Shown: in pieces, positions 9,895 through 23,200 of the stretch
How the letters are laid out: each line of letters opens with the position of its first letter
Numbering within the stretch: position 1 is the stretch's first letter
DNA from: Serripes groenlandicus
Lineage: Eukaryota; Mollusca; Bivalvia; Cardiida; Cardiidae
Assembly: GCA_031761405.1 (NCBI GenBank)
Contig: JASEVX010000008.1
Location: forward strand, 37,653,511 to 37,717,510
Length of the DNA: 64,000 nucleotides
Direction: 5' to 3'
The notes under the pieces: model-generated
The model's database searches: none
What the model was told of the DNA's origin: nothing
Seen by the model: the letters and a program-made list of their open reading frames with translations, nothing else
Position numbers and translations under genes: made by a program

Positions 9895-10116
9895 TTTTCG
9901 TACATACAGACGCTCTCTGACAACCCTACAGTAGACGACTTTAGAAAAACATTGTGGCAAAAGGAGAATTTGCTAATAATGAGCAATTTCACCTTTTGCC
10001 AGAATGTTTTCAACTTTGTTCAATTTTTTTTTTATCTATAGAAAAAAATCCATATAATGACTAAATGCTTTCAAAGTCATCTACTGCAGATTTGGTGTAT
10101 GTGGGAAAATGTTAAA
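9895..10116. mobile_element. MITE-B, decayed full-length copy
   Basis: The left end has ACATACAGACGCTCTCTGAC and CTACAGTAGACGACTTTAG. The hairpin is GGCAAAAGGAGAATTTGC, then AATAATGAGCAATTTCACC. The right side has GTCATCTACTGCAGATTTGG and TATGTGGGAAAATGTTAA. A further scrap of the family (about 9693-9770, GCAGACGACATTTTGGAAAC) lies just upstream. Confidence 0.65.
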
Positions 10117-10984
10117 TAATCTGTTATTTGATTGTTGGATTAGCTAACTTAATGCTAACGACCTTAAAAAACTAACAGATTTTTGACCTCACCCTTTGTA
10201 ATTTGAAAAATAAACAGTGTATATAAATAATTAATAATACTAGTTATGCTATGAAATACCATGTTCTCTGAACTATCTCCAGGGAAGGGTGGGGCATATC
10301 TTTTACCATAACTGTTTACGAACCATTTTAACATATACTTTCATTTGACTTTTGAACCTTTGTCAATGAGTCTCAGGTCAGTTGTATAAACGCTGTAGCA
10401 CACACAAGCCCATGCCATGACCCCGGCAACGATTCAACTTACGCCTACATATTCGAATTACTTTTCCACAGCTTCCACGACCTTTGTCTGCGCTAAATGA
10501 TTTGCCTGGTATTTCCGGTTGTCTTGCAATATTTTTTAAATAATGCGTTTTACAGTTCAGATGGACACATCCAAGTGCGTGGTCGTCTCTCTTATGGAAC
10601 CAATATGCTTAATCACTGCCGAAATTGACCATATTGGACGGTCTTTTCAATCTTGGATAGATTTCACTGTTATCGGCGGCAGAATGTATGGTTCCATTTT
10701 TTAACAAATATTAGTGAAAGTCTCCACTGAAATCGTTTATCCATGTTCCGTCACCTCAAAAGTCCCAGGACACTGCCTTCTGCAACACCATAAATATTAC
10801 ATCGATGTAATATTGAATAAACAATACAAAGTGAATGTTTATCATAAAGGATACATCACCCTAAAATCTTGCTATCACGATGATATGGAATGTTTGGACT
10901 GTTCTAATATAAGTTGAACACCTTTCGTAGCATGGCTTTTGCGACACTATGTGTTTATTTATAGATACGAAAGATGGTTCTAGG
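10117..10984. other. Unique-looking stretch; one weak possible exon
   Basis: No element is recognisable. An open stretch at 10714-10917 (plus, 67 codons, non-ATG start) encodes a Cys-containing peptide with a CHxxxxxCxxC-like ending (CYHDDMECLDC), and is not a repeat. I found no convincing splice context or family match, so coding status is unknown. Confidence 0.35.
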
Positions 10985-11403
10985 GTGAACAACTCGACAG
11001 TCATACTCATATTTGTTTTTAGAAGGATGGCAGCCAGTTGCAAGGGGGGAAAAGTGCTATTGGTTACTGGTGCATAAGAGTCGGGAAACGCTTAGTTAAA
11101 CGAACTGGCCGCCGTGATAAAACTGATATACTGTTAAAGACGTGTTAACCCTTTCCCTCATACCACAATTCTGCAGCAGACGACTTTGAACATATTTTGT
11201 CAAAAAATAGAAAATCTCTATAAGTGAATGGATAACCTATAACTAAAAGTGGAAAACATTGTGGCAAAAGGAGTAAATGCTCGTTTTGAGCAATTTCTTC
11301 TTTTGTCACTATGTTCTCAAAAAGCCGTCTGCTGCAGAGGCGTCAGAAAGCGTCTATATAAGAGAAAGGGTTAAACATCAATTAATTAGTCAATAAATCA
11401 ATG
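10985..11403 (+). mobile_element. SINE-1 3' part split by a MITE-B
   Basis: The plus-strand SINE-1 body is GGCAGCCAGTTGCAAG, TTACTGGTGCATAAGAGTC and AACTGGCCGCCGTGATAAAA, then GTTAAAGACGTG. The MITE-B at 11145-11374 intervenes. The SINE 3' end resumes as TTAAACATCAATTAATTAGT, then CAATAAATCAAT. The insertion hit the TTAA in the SINE tail region. Confidence 0.75.
11145..11374. mobile_element. MITE-B full-length copy inside a SINE-1
   Basis: TTAACCCTTTCCCTCATACC and AAGAGAAAGGGTTAA are the ends. It has CTGCAGCAGACGACTTTGAA, GATAACCTATAACTAAAAGT, tip GCTCGTTTTGAGC and GCCGTCTGCTGCAGAGGCGT. The right arm of the hairpin is intact, while the left carries GGAGTAAATGC in place of GGAGAAATTGC. Confidence 0.88.
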
Positions 11404-11959
11404 TAGCGATTAAATAATGTGAATTCAAGCACGTAATTATTTCTTAGCGTCAGTAAAGATACTAGAGCAGACGGACAACTTGTCTGCTATTAGTAACATG
11501 CTGGCGAGGCTGTAGTCACCACTTTTAACCTATACTCAATAATACAGACAGATAGATAACTTGTCTGCTATTAGTAACATGCTGTCGAAGCTGTAGTCAC
11601 CACTTTTCACCTATACTCAATAATACAGACACACAGACAACTTGTCTGCTGTAAGTAACATGCTGGCGAGGCTGTAGTCACCACTTTTAACCTATACTCA
11701 ATAATACAGACAGATAGATAACTTGTCTGCTATTAGTAACATGCTGGCGAAGCTGTAGTCACCACTTTTCACCTATACTCAATAATACAGACAGACAGAC
11801 AACTTGTCTGCTATTAGTAACATGCTAGCGAAGCTGTAGTCACCACTTTTAACCTATACTCAATAATACAGACAGATAGACAACTTGTCTGCTATCAGTA
11901 ACATGCTAGCGAAGCTGTAGTCACCACTTTTAACCTATACTCAATAATACAGACAGATA

Positions 11960-13700
11960 GACAACTTGTCTGCTATTAGTAACATGCTGGCGAGGCTGTA
12001 GTCACCACTTTTCACCTATACTCAATAATACAGACAGATAGATAAATTGTCTGCTATTAGTAACATGCTGGCGAGGCTGTAGTCACCACTTTTCACCTAT
12101 ACTCAATAATACACACAGATAGATAACTTGTCTGCTATTAGTAACATGCTGGCGAGGCTGTAGTCACCACTTTTAACCTATACTCAATAATACACACAGA
12201 CAGACAACTTATCTGCTATTAGTAACAAGCTGGCGAGGCTGTAGTCACCACTTTTAACCTATACTCAATAATACACACAGACAGACAACTTATCTGCTAT
12301 TAGTAACAAGCTGGCGAGGCTGTAGTCACCACTTTTAACCTATACTCAATAATACACACAGACAGACAACTTATCTGCTATTAGTAACATGCTGGCGAGG
12401 CTGTAGTCACCACTTTTAACCTATACTCAATAATACACACAGACAGACAACTTATCTGCTATTAGTAACAAGCTGGCGAGGCTGTAGTCACCACTTTTAA
12501 CCTATACTCAATAATACACACAGACAGACAACTTATCTGCTATTAGTAACAAGCTGGCGAGGCTGTAGTCACCACTTTTAACCTATACTCAATAATACAC
12601 ACAGACAGACAACTTATCTGCTATTAGTAACATGCTGGCGAGGCTGTAGTCACCACTTTTAACCTATACTCAATAATACACACAGACAGACAACTTATCT
12701 GCTATTAGTAACAAGCTGGCGAAGTTGCAGTTACCACTTTTAACCTATACTCAATAATACAGACAGATAGATAACTTGTCTGCTATTAGTAACAAGCTGG
12801 CGAAGCTGTAGTCACCACTTTTAACCTATACTCAATAATACAGACAGATAGACAACTTGTCTGCTATTAGTAACATGCTGGCGAGGCTGTAGTCACCACT
12901 TTTCACCTATACTCAATAATACAGACAGATAGATAAATTGTCTGCTATTAGTAACATGCTGGCGAGGCTGTAGTCACCACTTTTCACCTATACTCAATAA
13001 TACACACAGATAGATAACTTGTCTGCTATTAGTAACATGCTGGCGAGGCTGTAGTCACCACTTTTAACCTATACTCAATAATACACACAGACAGACAACT
13101 TATCTGCTATTAGTAACAAGCTGGCGAGGCTGTAGTCACCACTTTTAACCTATACTCAATAATACACACAGACAGACAACTTATCTGCTATTAGTAACAA
13201 GCTGGCGAGGCTGTAGTCACCACTTTTAACCTATACTCAATAATACAGACAGACAGACAACTTATCTGCTATTAGTAACATGCTGGCGAGGCTGTAGTCA
13301 CCACTTTTAACCTATACTCAATAATACACACAGACAGACAACTTATCTGCTATTAGTAACAAGCTGGCGAGGCTGTAGTCACCACTTTTAACCTATACTC
13401 AATAATACACACAGACAGACAACTTATCTGCTATTAGTAACAAGCTGGCGAGGCTGTAGTCACCACTTTTAACCTATACTCAATAATACACACAGACAGA
13501 CAACTTATCTGCTATTAGTAACATGCTGGCGAGGCTGTAGTCACCACTTTTAACCTATACTCAATAATACACACAGACAGACAACTTATCTGCTATTAGT
13601 AACAAGCTGGCGAAGTTGCAGTTACCACTTTTAACCTATACTCAATAATACAGACAGATAGATAACTTGTCTGCTATCAGTAACATGCTAGCGAAGCTGT
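11960..13700. repeat. 891-bp higher-order repeat within the satellite
   Basis: The variant GATAGATAAATTGTCTGC occurs at about 12041 and 12932, and GAAGTTGCAGTTACC at 12721 and 13612; both pairs are 891 bp (11 units) apart. A further GAAGTTGCAG lies 729 bp (9 units) on at 14341. Unequal exchange in whole-unit steps explains this. Confidence 0.75.
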
Positions 13701-14169
13701 AGTCACCACTTTTCACCTATACTCAATAATACAGACAGATAGATAACTTGTCTGCTATTAGTAACATGCTGGCGAGGCTGTAGTCACCACTTTTAACCTA
13801 TACTCAATAATACACACAGACAGACAACTTATCTGCTATTAGTAACATGCTGGCGAAGCTGTAGTCACCACTTTTCACCTATACTCAATAATACAGACAG
13901 ATAGACAACTTGTCTGCTATTAGTAACATGCTGGCGAGGCTGTAGTCACCACTTTTAACCTATACTCAATAATACACACAGACAGACAACTTATCTGCTA
14001 TTAGTAACAAGCTGGCGAGGCTGTAGTCACCACTTTTAACCTATACTCAATAATACACACAGACAGACAACTTATCTGCTATTAGTAACAAGCTGGCGAG
14101 GCTGTAGTCACCACTTTTAACCTATACTCAATAATACACACAGACAGACAACTTATCTGCTATTAGTAA

Positions 14170-17100
14170 CATGCTGGCGATGCTGTAGTCACCACTTTTA
14201 ACCTATACTCAATAATACACACAGACAGACAACTTATCTGCTATTAGTAACATGCTGGCGAGGCTGTAGTCACCACTTTTAACCTATACTCAATAATACA
14301 CACAGACAGACAACTTATCTGCTATTAGTAACAAGCTGGCGAAGTTGCAGTTACCACTTTTAACCTATACTCAATAATACAGACAGATAGATAACTTGTC
14401 TGCTATCAGTAACATGCTAGCGAAGCTGTAGTCACCACTTTTCACCTATACTCAATAATACAGACAGATAGATAACTTGTCTGCTATTAGTAACATGCTG
14501 GCGAGGCTGTAGTCACCACTTTTAACCTATACTCAATAATACACACAGACAGACAACTTATCTGCTATTAGTAACATGCTGGCGAAGCTGTAGTCACCAC
14601 TTTTCACCTATACTCAATAATACAGACAGATAGACAACTTGTCTGCTATTAGTAACATGCTGGCGAGGCTGTAGTCACCACTTTTAACCTATACTCAATA
14701 ATACACACAGACAGACAACTTATCTGCTATTAGTAACAAGCTGGCGAAGTTGCAGTTACCACTTTTCACCTATACTCAATAATACAGACAGATAGATAAC
14801 TTGTCTGCTATCAGTAACATGCTAGCGAAGCTGTAGTCACCACTTTTCACCTATACTCAATAAAACAGACATACAGACAGATAGATAACTTGTCTGCTAT
14901 TAGTAACATGCTGGCGAAGCTGTAGTCACCACTTTTCACCTATACTCAATAATACAGACAGATAGACAACTTGTCTGCTGTAAGTAACATGCTGGCGAAG
15001 CTGTAGTCACCACTTTTAACCTATACTCAATCATACAGACAGACAGACAACTTGTCTGCTATCAGTAACATGCTGGCGAAGCTGTAGTCACCACTTTTCA
15101 CCTATACTCAATCATACAGACAGACAGACAACTTGTCTGCTATCAGTAACATGCTGGCGAAGCTGTAGTCACCACTTTTCACCTATACTCAATAATACAG
15201 ACAGATAGACAACTTGTCTGCTGTAAGTAACATGCTGGCGAAGCTGTAGTCACCACTTTTAACCTATACTCAATAATACAGACAGATAGATAACTTGTCT
15301 TCTATTAGTAACATGCTGTCGAAGCTGTAGTCACCACTTTTCACCTATACTCAATAATACAGACAGACAGTTAACTTGTCTGCTATTAGTAACATGCTGG
15401 CGAAGCTGTAGTCACCACTTTTCACCTATACTCAATAATACAGACAGATAGATAACTTGTCTGCTATTAGTAACATGCTAGCGAAGCTGTAGTCACCACT
15501 TTTCACCTATACTCAATAATACAGACAGACAGTTAACTTGTCTGCTATTAGTAACATGCTGGCGATGCTGTAGTCACCACTTTTCACCTATACTCAATAA
15601 TACACACAGACAGTTAACTTGTCTGCTATTAGTAACATGCTGGCGATGCTGTAGTCACCACTTTTAACCTATACTCAATAATACAGACAGATAGATAACT
15701 TGTCTGCTATTAGTAACATGCTGGCGAAGCTGTAGTCACCACTTTTCACCTATACTCAATAATACAGACAGACAGTTAACTTGTCTGCTATTAGTAACAT
15801 GCTGGCGAAGCTGTAGTCACCACTTTTCACCTATACTCAATAATACACACAGACAGACAACTTGTCTGCTGTAAGTAACATGCTGGCGAGGCTGTAGTCA
15901 CCACTTTTCACCTATACTCAATAATACAGACAGACAGACAACTTATCTGCTATTAGTAACATGCTGGCGAGGCTGTAGTCACCACTTTTCACCTATACTC
16001 AATAATACAGACAGATAGATAACTTGTCTGCTATTAGTAACATGCTAGCGAAGCTGTAGTCACCACTTTTCACCTATACTCAATAATACACACAGATAGA
16101 TAACTTATCTGCTATTAGTAACATGCTGGCGATGCTGTAGTCACCACTTTTAACCTATACTCAATAATACAGACAGATAGATAACTTGTCTGCTATTAGT
16201 AACATGCTGGCGAAGCTGTAGTCACCACTTTTCACCTATACTCAATAATACAGACAGATAGATAACTTGTCTTCTATTAGTAACATGCTGGCGAGGCTGT
16301 AGTCACCACTTTTCACCTATACTCAATAATACAGACAGATATATAACTTGTCTGCTATTAGTAACATGCTGGCGAGGCTGTAGTCACCACTTTTCACCTA
16401 TACTCAATAATACAGACAGATAGACAACTTGTCTGCTATTAGTAACATGCTGGCGAAGCTGTAGTCACCACTTTTAACCTATACTCAATAATACAGACAG
16501 ACAGACAACTTGTCTGCTATTAGTAACATGCTGGCGAAGCTGTAGTCACCACTTTTCACCTATACTCAATAATACAGACAGACAGACAGTTAACTTGTCT
16601 GCTATTAGTAACATGCTGGCGAAGCTGTAGTCACCACTTTTCACCTATACTCAATAATACAGACAGACAGACAGTTAACTTGTCTGCTATTAGTAACAAG
16701 CTGGCGAAGCTGTAGTCACCACTTTTAACCTATACTCAATAATACAGACAGACAGACAACTTGTCTGCTATTAGTAACATGCTGGCGAAGCTGTAGTCAC
16801 CACTTTCCACCTATACTCAATAATACAGACAGACAGACAACTTATCTGCTATTAGTAACATGCTGGCGAGGCTGTGGTCACCACTTTTCACCTATACTCA
16901 ATAATACACACAGATAGATAACTTATCTGCTATTAGTAACATGCTGGCGAAGCTGTAGTCACCACTTTTCACCTATACTCAATAATACACACAGACAGAC
17001 AACTTATCTGCTATTAGTAACATGCTGGCGAAGCTGTAGTCACCACTTTTAACCTATACTCAATAATACACACAGACAGACAACTTATCTGCTATTAGTA

Positions 17101-20100
17101 ACAAGCTGGCGAGGCTGTAGTCACCACTTTTAACCTATACTCAATAATACACACAGACAGACAACTTATCTGCTATTAGTAACATGCTGGCGATGCTGTA
17201 GTCACCACTTTTAACCTATACTCAATAATACACACAGACAGACAACTTATCTGCTATTAGTAACATGCTGGCGAGGCTGTAGTCACCACTTTTAACCTAT
17301 ACTCAATAATACACACAGACAGACAACTTATCTGCTATTAGTAACATGCTGGCGATGCTGTAGTCACCACTTTTAACCTATACTCAATAATACACACAGA
17401 CAGACAACTTATCTGCTATTAGTAACATGCTGGCGAGGCTGTAGTCACCACTTTTAACCTATACTCAATAATACACACAGACAGACAACTTATCTGCTAT
17501 TAGTAACAAGCTGGCGAAGTTGCAGTTACCACTTTTAACCTATACTCAATAATACAGACAGATAGATAACTTGTCTGCTATCAGTAACATGCTAGCGAAG
17601 CTGTAGTCACCACTTTTCACCTATACTCAATAATACAGACAGATAGATAACTTGTCTGCTATTAGTAACATGCTGGCGAGGCTGTAGTCACCACTTTTAA
17701 CCTATACTCAATAATACACACAGACAGACAACTTATCTGCTATTAGTAACATGCTGGCGAAGCTGTAGTCACCACTTTTCACCTATACTCAATAATACAG
17801 ACAGATAGACAACTTGTCTGCTATTAGTAACATGCTGGCGAGGCTGTAGTCACCACTTTTAACCTATACTCAATAATACACACAGACAGACAACTTATCT
17901 GCTATTAGTAACAAGCTGGCGAAGTTGCAGTTACCACTTTTCACCTATACTCAATAATACAGACAGATAGATAACTTGTCTGCTATCAGTAACATGCTAG
18001 CGAAGCTGTAGTCACCACTTTTCACCTATACTCAATAAAACAGACATACAGACAGATAGATAACTTGTCTGCTATTAGTAACATGCTGGCGAAGCTGTAG
18101 TCACCACTTTTCACCTATACTCAATAATACAGACAGATAGACAACTTGTCTGCTGTAAGTAACATGCTGGCGAAGCTGTAGTCACCACTTTTAACCTATA
18201 CTCAATCATACAGACAGACAGACAACTTGTCTGCTATCAGTAACATGCTGGCGAAGCTGTAGTCACCACTTTTCACCTATACTCAATCATACAGACAGAC
18301 AGACAACTTGTCTGCTATCAGTAACATGCTGGCGAAGCTGTAGTCACCACTTTTCACCTATACTCAATAATACAGACAGATAGACAACTTGTCTGCTGTA
18401 AGTAACATGCTGGCGAAGCTGTAGTCACCACTTTTAACCTATACTCAATAATACAGACAGATAGATAACTTGTCTTCTATTAGTAACATGCTGTCGAAGC
18501 TGTAGTCACCACTTTTCACCTATACTCAATAATACAGACAGACAGTTAACTTGTCTGCTATTAGTAACATGCTGGCGAAGCTGTAGTCACCACTTTTCAC
18601 CTATACTCAATAATACAGACAGATAGATAACTTGTCTGCTATTAGTAACATGCTAGCGAAGCTGTAGTCACCACTTTTCACCTATACTCAATAATACAGA
18701 CAGACAGTTAACTTGTCTGCTATTAGTAACATGCTGGCGATGCTGTAGTCACCACTTTTCACCTATACTCAATAATACACACAGACAGTTAACTTGTCTG
18801 CTATTAGTAACATGCTGGCGATGCTGTAGTCACCACTTTTAACCTATACTCAATAATACAGACAGATAGATAACTTGTCTGCTATTAGTAACATGCTGGC
18901 GAAGCTGTAGTCACCACTTTTCACCTATACTCAATAATACAGACAGACAGTTAACTTGTCTGCTATTAGTAACATGCTGGCGAAGCTGTAGTCACCACTT
19001 TTCACCTATACTCAATAATACACACAGACAGACAACTTGTCTGCTGTAAGTAACATGCTGGCGAGGCTGTAGTCACCACTTTTCACCTATACTCAATAAT
19101 ACAGACAGACAGACAACTTATCTGCTATTAGTAACATGCTGGCGAGGCTGTAGTCACCACTTTTCACCTATACTCAATAATACAGACAGATAGATAACTT
19201 GTCTGCTATTAGTAACATGCTAGCGAAGCTGTAGTCACCACTTTTCACCTATACTCAATAATACACACAGATAGATAACTTATCTGCTATTAGTAACATG
19301 CTGGCGATGCTGTAGTCACCACTTTTAACCTATACTCAATAATACAGACAGATAGATAACTTGTCTGCTATTAGTAACATGCTGGCGAAGCTGTAGTCAC
19401 CACTTTTCACCTATACTCAATAATACAGACAGATAGATAACTTGTCTTCTATTAGTAACATGCTGGCGAGGCTGTAGTCACCACTTTTCACCTATACTCA
19501 ATAATACAGACAGATATATAACTTGTCTGCTATTAGTAACATGCTGGCGAGGCTGTAGTCACCACTTTTCACCTATACTCAATAATACAGACAGATAGAC
19601 AACTTGTCTGCTATTAGTAACATGCTGGCGAAGCTGTAGTCACCACTTTTAACCTATACTCAATAATACAGACAGACAGACAACTTGTCTGCTATTAGTA
19701 ACATGCTGGCGAAGCTGTAGTCACCACTTTTCACCTATACTCAATAATACAGACAGACAGACAGTTAACTTGTCTGCTATTAGTAACATGCTGGCGAAGC
19801 TGTAGTCACCACTTTTCACCTATACTCAATAATACAGACAGACAGACAGTTAACTTGTCTGCTATTAGTAACAAGCTGGCGAAGCTGTAGTCACCACTTT
19901 TAACCTATACTCAATAATACAGACAGACAGACAACTTGTCTGCTATTAGTAACATGCTGGCGAAGCTGTAGTCACCACTTTCCACCTATACTCAATAATA
20001 CAGACAGACAGACAACTTATCTGCTATTAGTAACATGCTGGCGAGGCTGTGGTCACCACTTTTCACCTATACTCAATAATACACACAGATAGATAACTTA

Positions 20101-20225
20101 TCTGCTATTAGTAACATGCTGGCGAAGCTGTAGTCACCACTTTTCACCTATACTCAATAATACACACAGACAGACAACTTATCTGCTATTAGTAACATGC
20201 TGGCGAAGCTGTAGTCACCACTTTC
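14170..20225. repeat. 3,175-bp higher-order duplication within the satellite
   Basis: Rare unit variants recur at a fixed 3,175-bp offset: CAATAAAACAGACATACAG at 14858 and 18033, GAAGTTGCAGTTACC at 14341 and about 17516, and GGCGATGCTG near 14179 and 17354. The left copy runs from about 14.17 kb to 17.05 kb, the right from about 17.35 kb to 20.22 kb, where TTTTAACC versus TTTCCACC ends the match. The copies look nearly identical by eye. Confidence 0.8.
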
Positions 20226-23200
20226 CACCTATACTCAATAATACAGACAGATAGATAACTTGTCTGCTATTAGTAACATGCTGGCGAAGCTGTAGTCACC
20301 ACTTTTCACCTATACTCAATAATACAGACAGACAGACAACTTATCTGCTATTAGTAACATGCTGGCGAGGCTGTAGTCACCACTTTTCACCTATACTCAA
20401 TAATACAGACAGACAGACAACTTATCTGCTATTAGTAACATGCTGGCGAAGCTGTAGTCACCACTTTTCACCTATACTCAATAATACAGACAGACAGTTA
20501 ACTTGTCTGCTATTAGTAACATGCTGGCGAAGCTGTAGTCACCATTTTTCACCTATACTCAATAATACACACAGACAGACAACTTGTCTGCTATTAGTAA
20601 CATGCTGGCGAGGCTGTGGTCACCACTTTTCACCTATACTCAATAATACAGACAGACAGACAACTTGTCTGCTATTAGTAACATGCTGGCGAAGCTGTAG
20701 TCACCACTTTTCACCTATACTCAATAATACAGACAGACAGACAACTTGTCTGCTATTAGTAACATGCTGGCGAGGCTGTTGTTACCACTTTTAACCTATA
20801 CTCAATAATACAGACAGACAGACAACTTGTCTGCTATTAGTAACATGCTGGCGAAGCTGTAGTCACCACTTTTAACCTATACTCAATAATACAGACAGAC
20901 AGACAACTTGTCTGCTATTAGTAACATGCTAGCGAAGCTGTAGTCACCACTTTTTACCTATATTCAATAAAACAGACATACAGACAGTTAGATAACTTGT
21001 CTGCTATTAGTAACATGCTGGCGAAGCTGTAGTCACCACTTTTCACCTATACTCAATAATACAGACAGACAGTTAACTTGTCTGCTATTAGTAACATGCT
21101 GGCGAAGCTGTTGTCACCACTTTTCACCTATACTCAATAATACACACAGACAGACAACTTGTCTGCTATTAGTAATATGCTGGCGAGGCTGTAGTCACCA
21201 CTTTTCACCTATACTCAATAATACAGACAGACAGTTAACTTGTCTGCTATTAGTAACATGCTGGCGAAGCTGTAGTCACCACTTTTCACCTATACTCAAT
21301 AATACAGACAGACAGACAACTTGTCTGCTATTAGTAACATGCAGGCGAGGCTGTGGTCACCACTTTTCACCTATACTCAATAATACAGACAGACAGACAA
21401 CTTGTCTGCTATTAGTAACATGCTGGCGAAGCTGTAGTCACCATTTTTCACCTATACTCAATAATACAGACAGACAGACAACTTGTCTGCTATTAGTAAC
21501 ATGCTGGCGAGGCTGTGGTCACCACTTTTCACCTATACTCAATAATACAGGCAGACAGTTAACTTGTCTGCTATTAGTAATATGCTGGCGAGGCTGTGGT
21601 CACCACTTTTCACCTATACTCAAGAATACAGACAGACAGACAACTTGTCTGCTATTAGTAACATGCTGGCGAAGCTGTAGTCACCACTTTTAACCTATAC
21701 TCAATAATACAGACAGACAGACAACTTGTCTGCTATTAGTAACATGCTGGCGAAGCTGTTGTCACCACTTTTCACCTATACTCAATAATACACACAGACA
21801 GACAACTTGTCTGCTATTAGTAATATGCTGGCGAGGCTGTGGTCACCACTTTTCACCTATACTCAATAATACAGACAGACAGACAACTTGTCTGCTATTA
21901 GTAACATGCTGGCGAGGCTGTGGTCACCACTTTTCACCTATACTCAATAATACAGGCAGACAGTTAACTTGTCTGCTATTAGTGATATGCTGGCGAGGCT
22001 GTGGTCACCACTTTTCACCTATACTCAATCATACAGACAGACAGACAACTTGTCTGCTATTAGTAACATGCTGGCGAGGCTGTAGTCACCACTTTTCACC
22101 TATACTCAATAATACAGACAGACAGTTAACTTGTCTGATATTAGTAACATGCTGGCGAAGCTGTAGTCACCACTTTTCACCTATACTCAATAATACAGAC
22201 AGACAGACAACTTGTCTGCTATTAGTAACATGCTGGCGAGGCTGTAGTCACCACTTTTCACCTATACTCAATAATACAGACAGACAGACAACTTGTCTGC
22301 TATTAGTGATATGCTGGCGAAGCTGCTGTTACCACTTTTCACCTATACTCAATAATACAGACAGACAGACAGACAACTTGTCTGCTATTAGTAACATGCT
22401 GGCGAAGCTGTAGTCACCACTTTTCACCTATACTCAATAATACACACAGACAGTTAACTTGTCTGCTATAAGTAACATGCTGGCGAAGCTGTTGTCACCA
22501 CTTTTCACCTATACTCAATAATACACACAGACAGACAACTTGTCTGCTATTAGTAATATGCTGGCGAAGCTGTAGTCACCACTTTTCACCTATACTCAAT
22601 AATACAGACAGATAGACAACTTGTCTGCTATTAGTAACATGCTGGCGAAGCTGTAGTCACCACTTTTAACCTATACTCAATAATACACACAGACAGACAA
22701 CTTATCTGCTATTAGTAATATGCTGGCGAGGCTGTAGTCACCACTTTTCACCTATACTCAATAATACAGACAGACAGACAACTTGTCTGCTATTAGTAAT
22801 ATGCTGGCGAGGCTGTAGTCACCACTTTTCACCTATACTCAATAATACAGACAGATAGACAACTTGTCTGCTATTAGTAACATGCTGGCGAAGCTGTAGT
22901 CACCACTTTTCACCTATACTCAATAATACAGACAGACAGACAACTTGTCTGCTATTAGTAATATGCTGGCGAGGCTGTAGTCACCACTTTTCACCTATAC
23001 TCAATAATACAGACAGACAGACAACTTGTCTGCTATTAGTAATATGCTGGCGAGGCTGTAGTCACCACTTTTCACCTATACTCAATAATACAGACAGACA
23101 GACAACTTGTCTGCTATTAGTAATATGCTGGCGAAGCTGTTGTCACCACTTTTCACCTATACTCAATAATACAGACAGACAGACAACTTGTCTGCTATTA

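Noticed and set aside
21982..22413. 143-codon His/Cys-containing repeat frame in the satellite
   Set aside because: Only about five of roughly 155 satellite units stay open in this frame; the rest carry stops.
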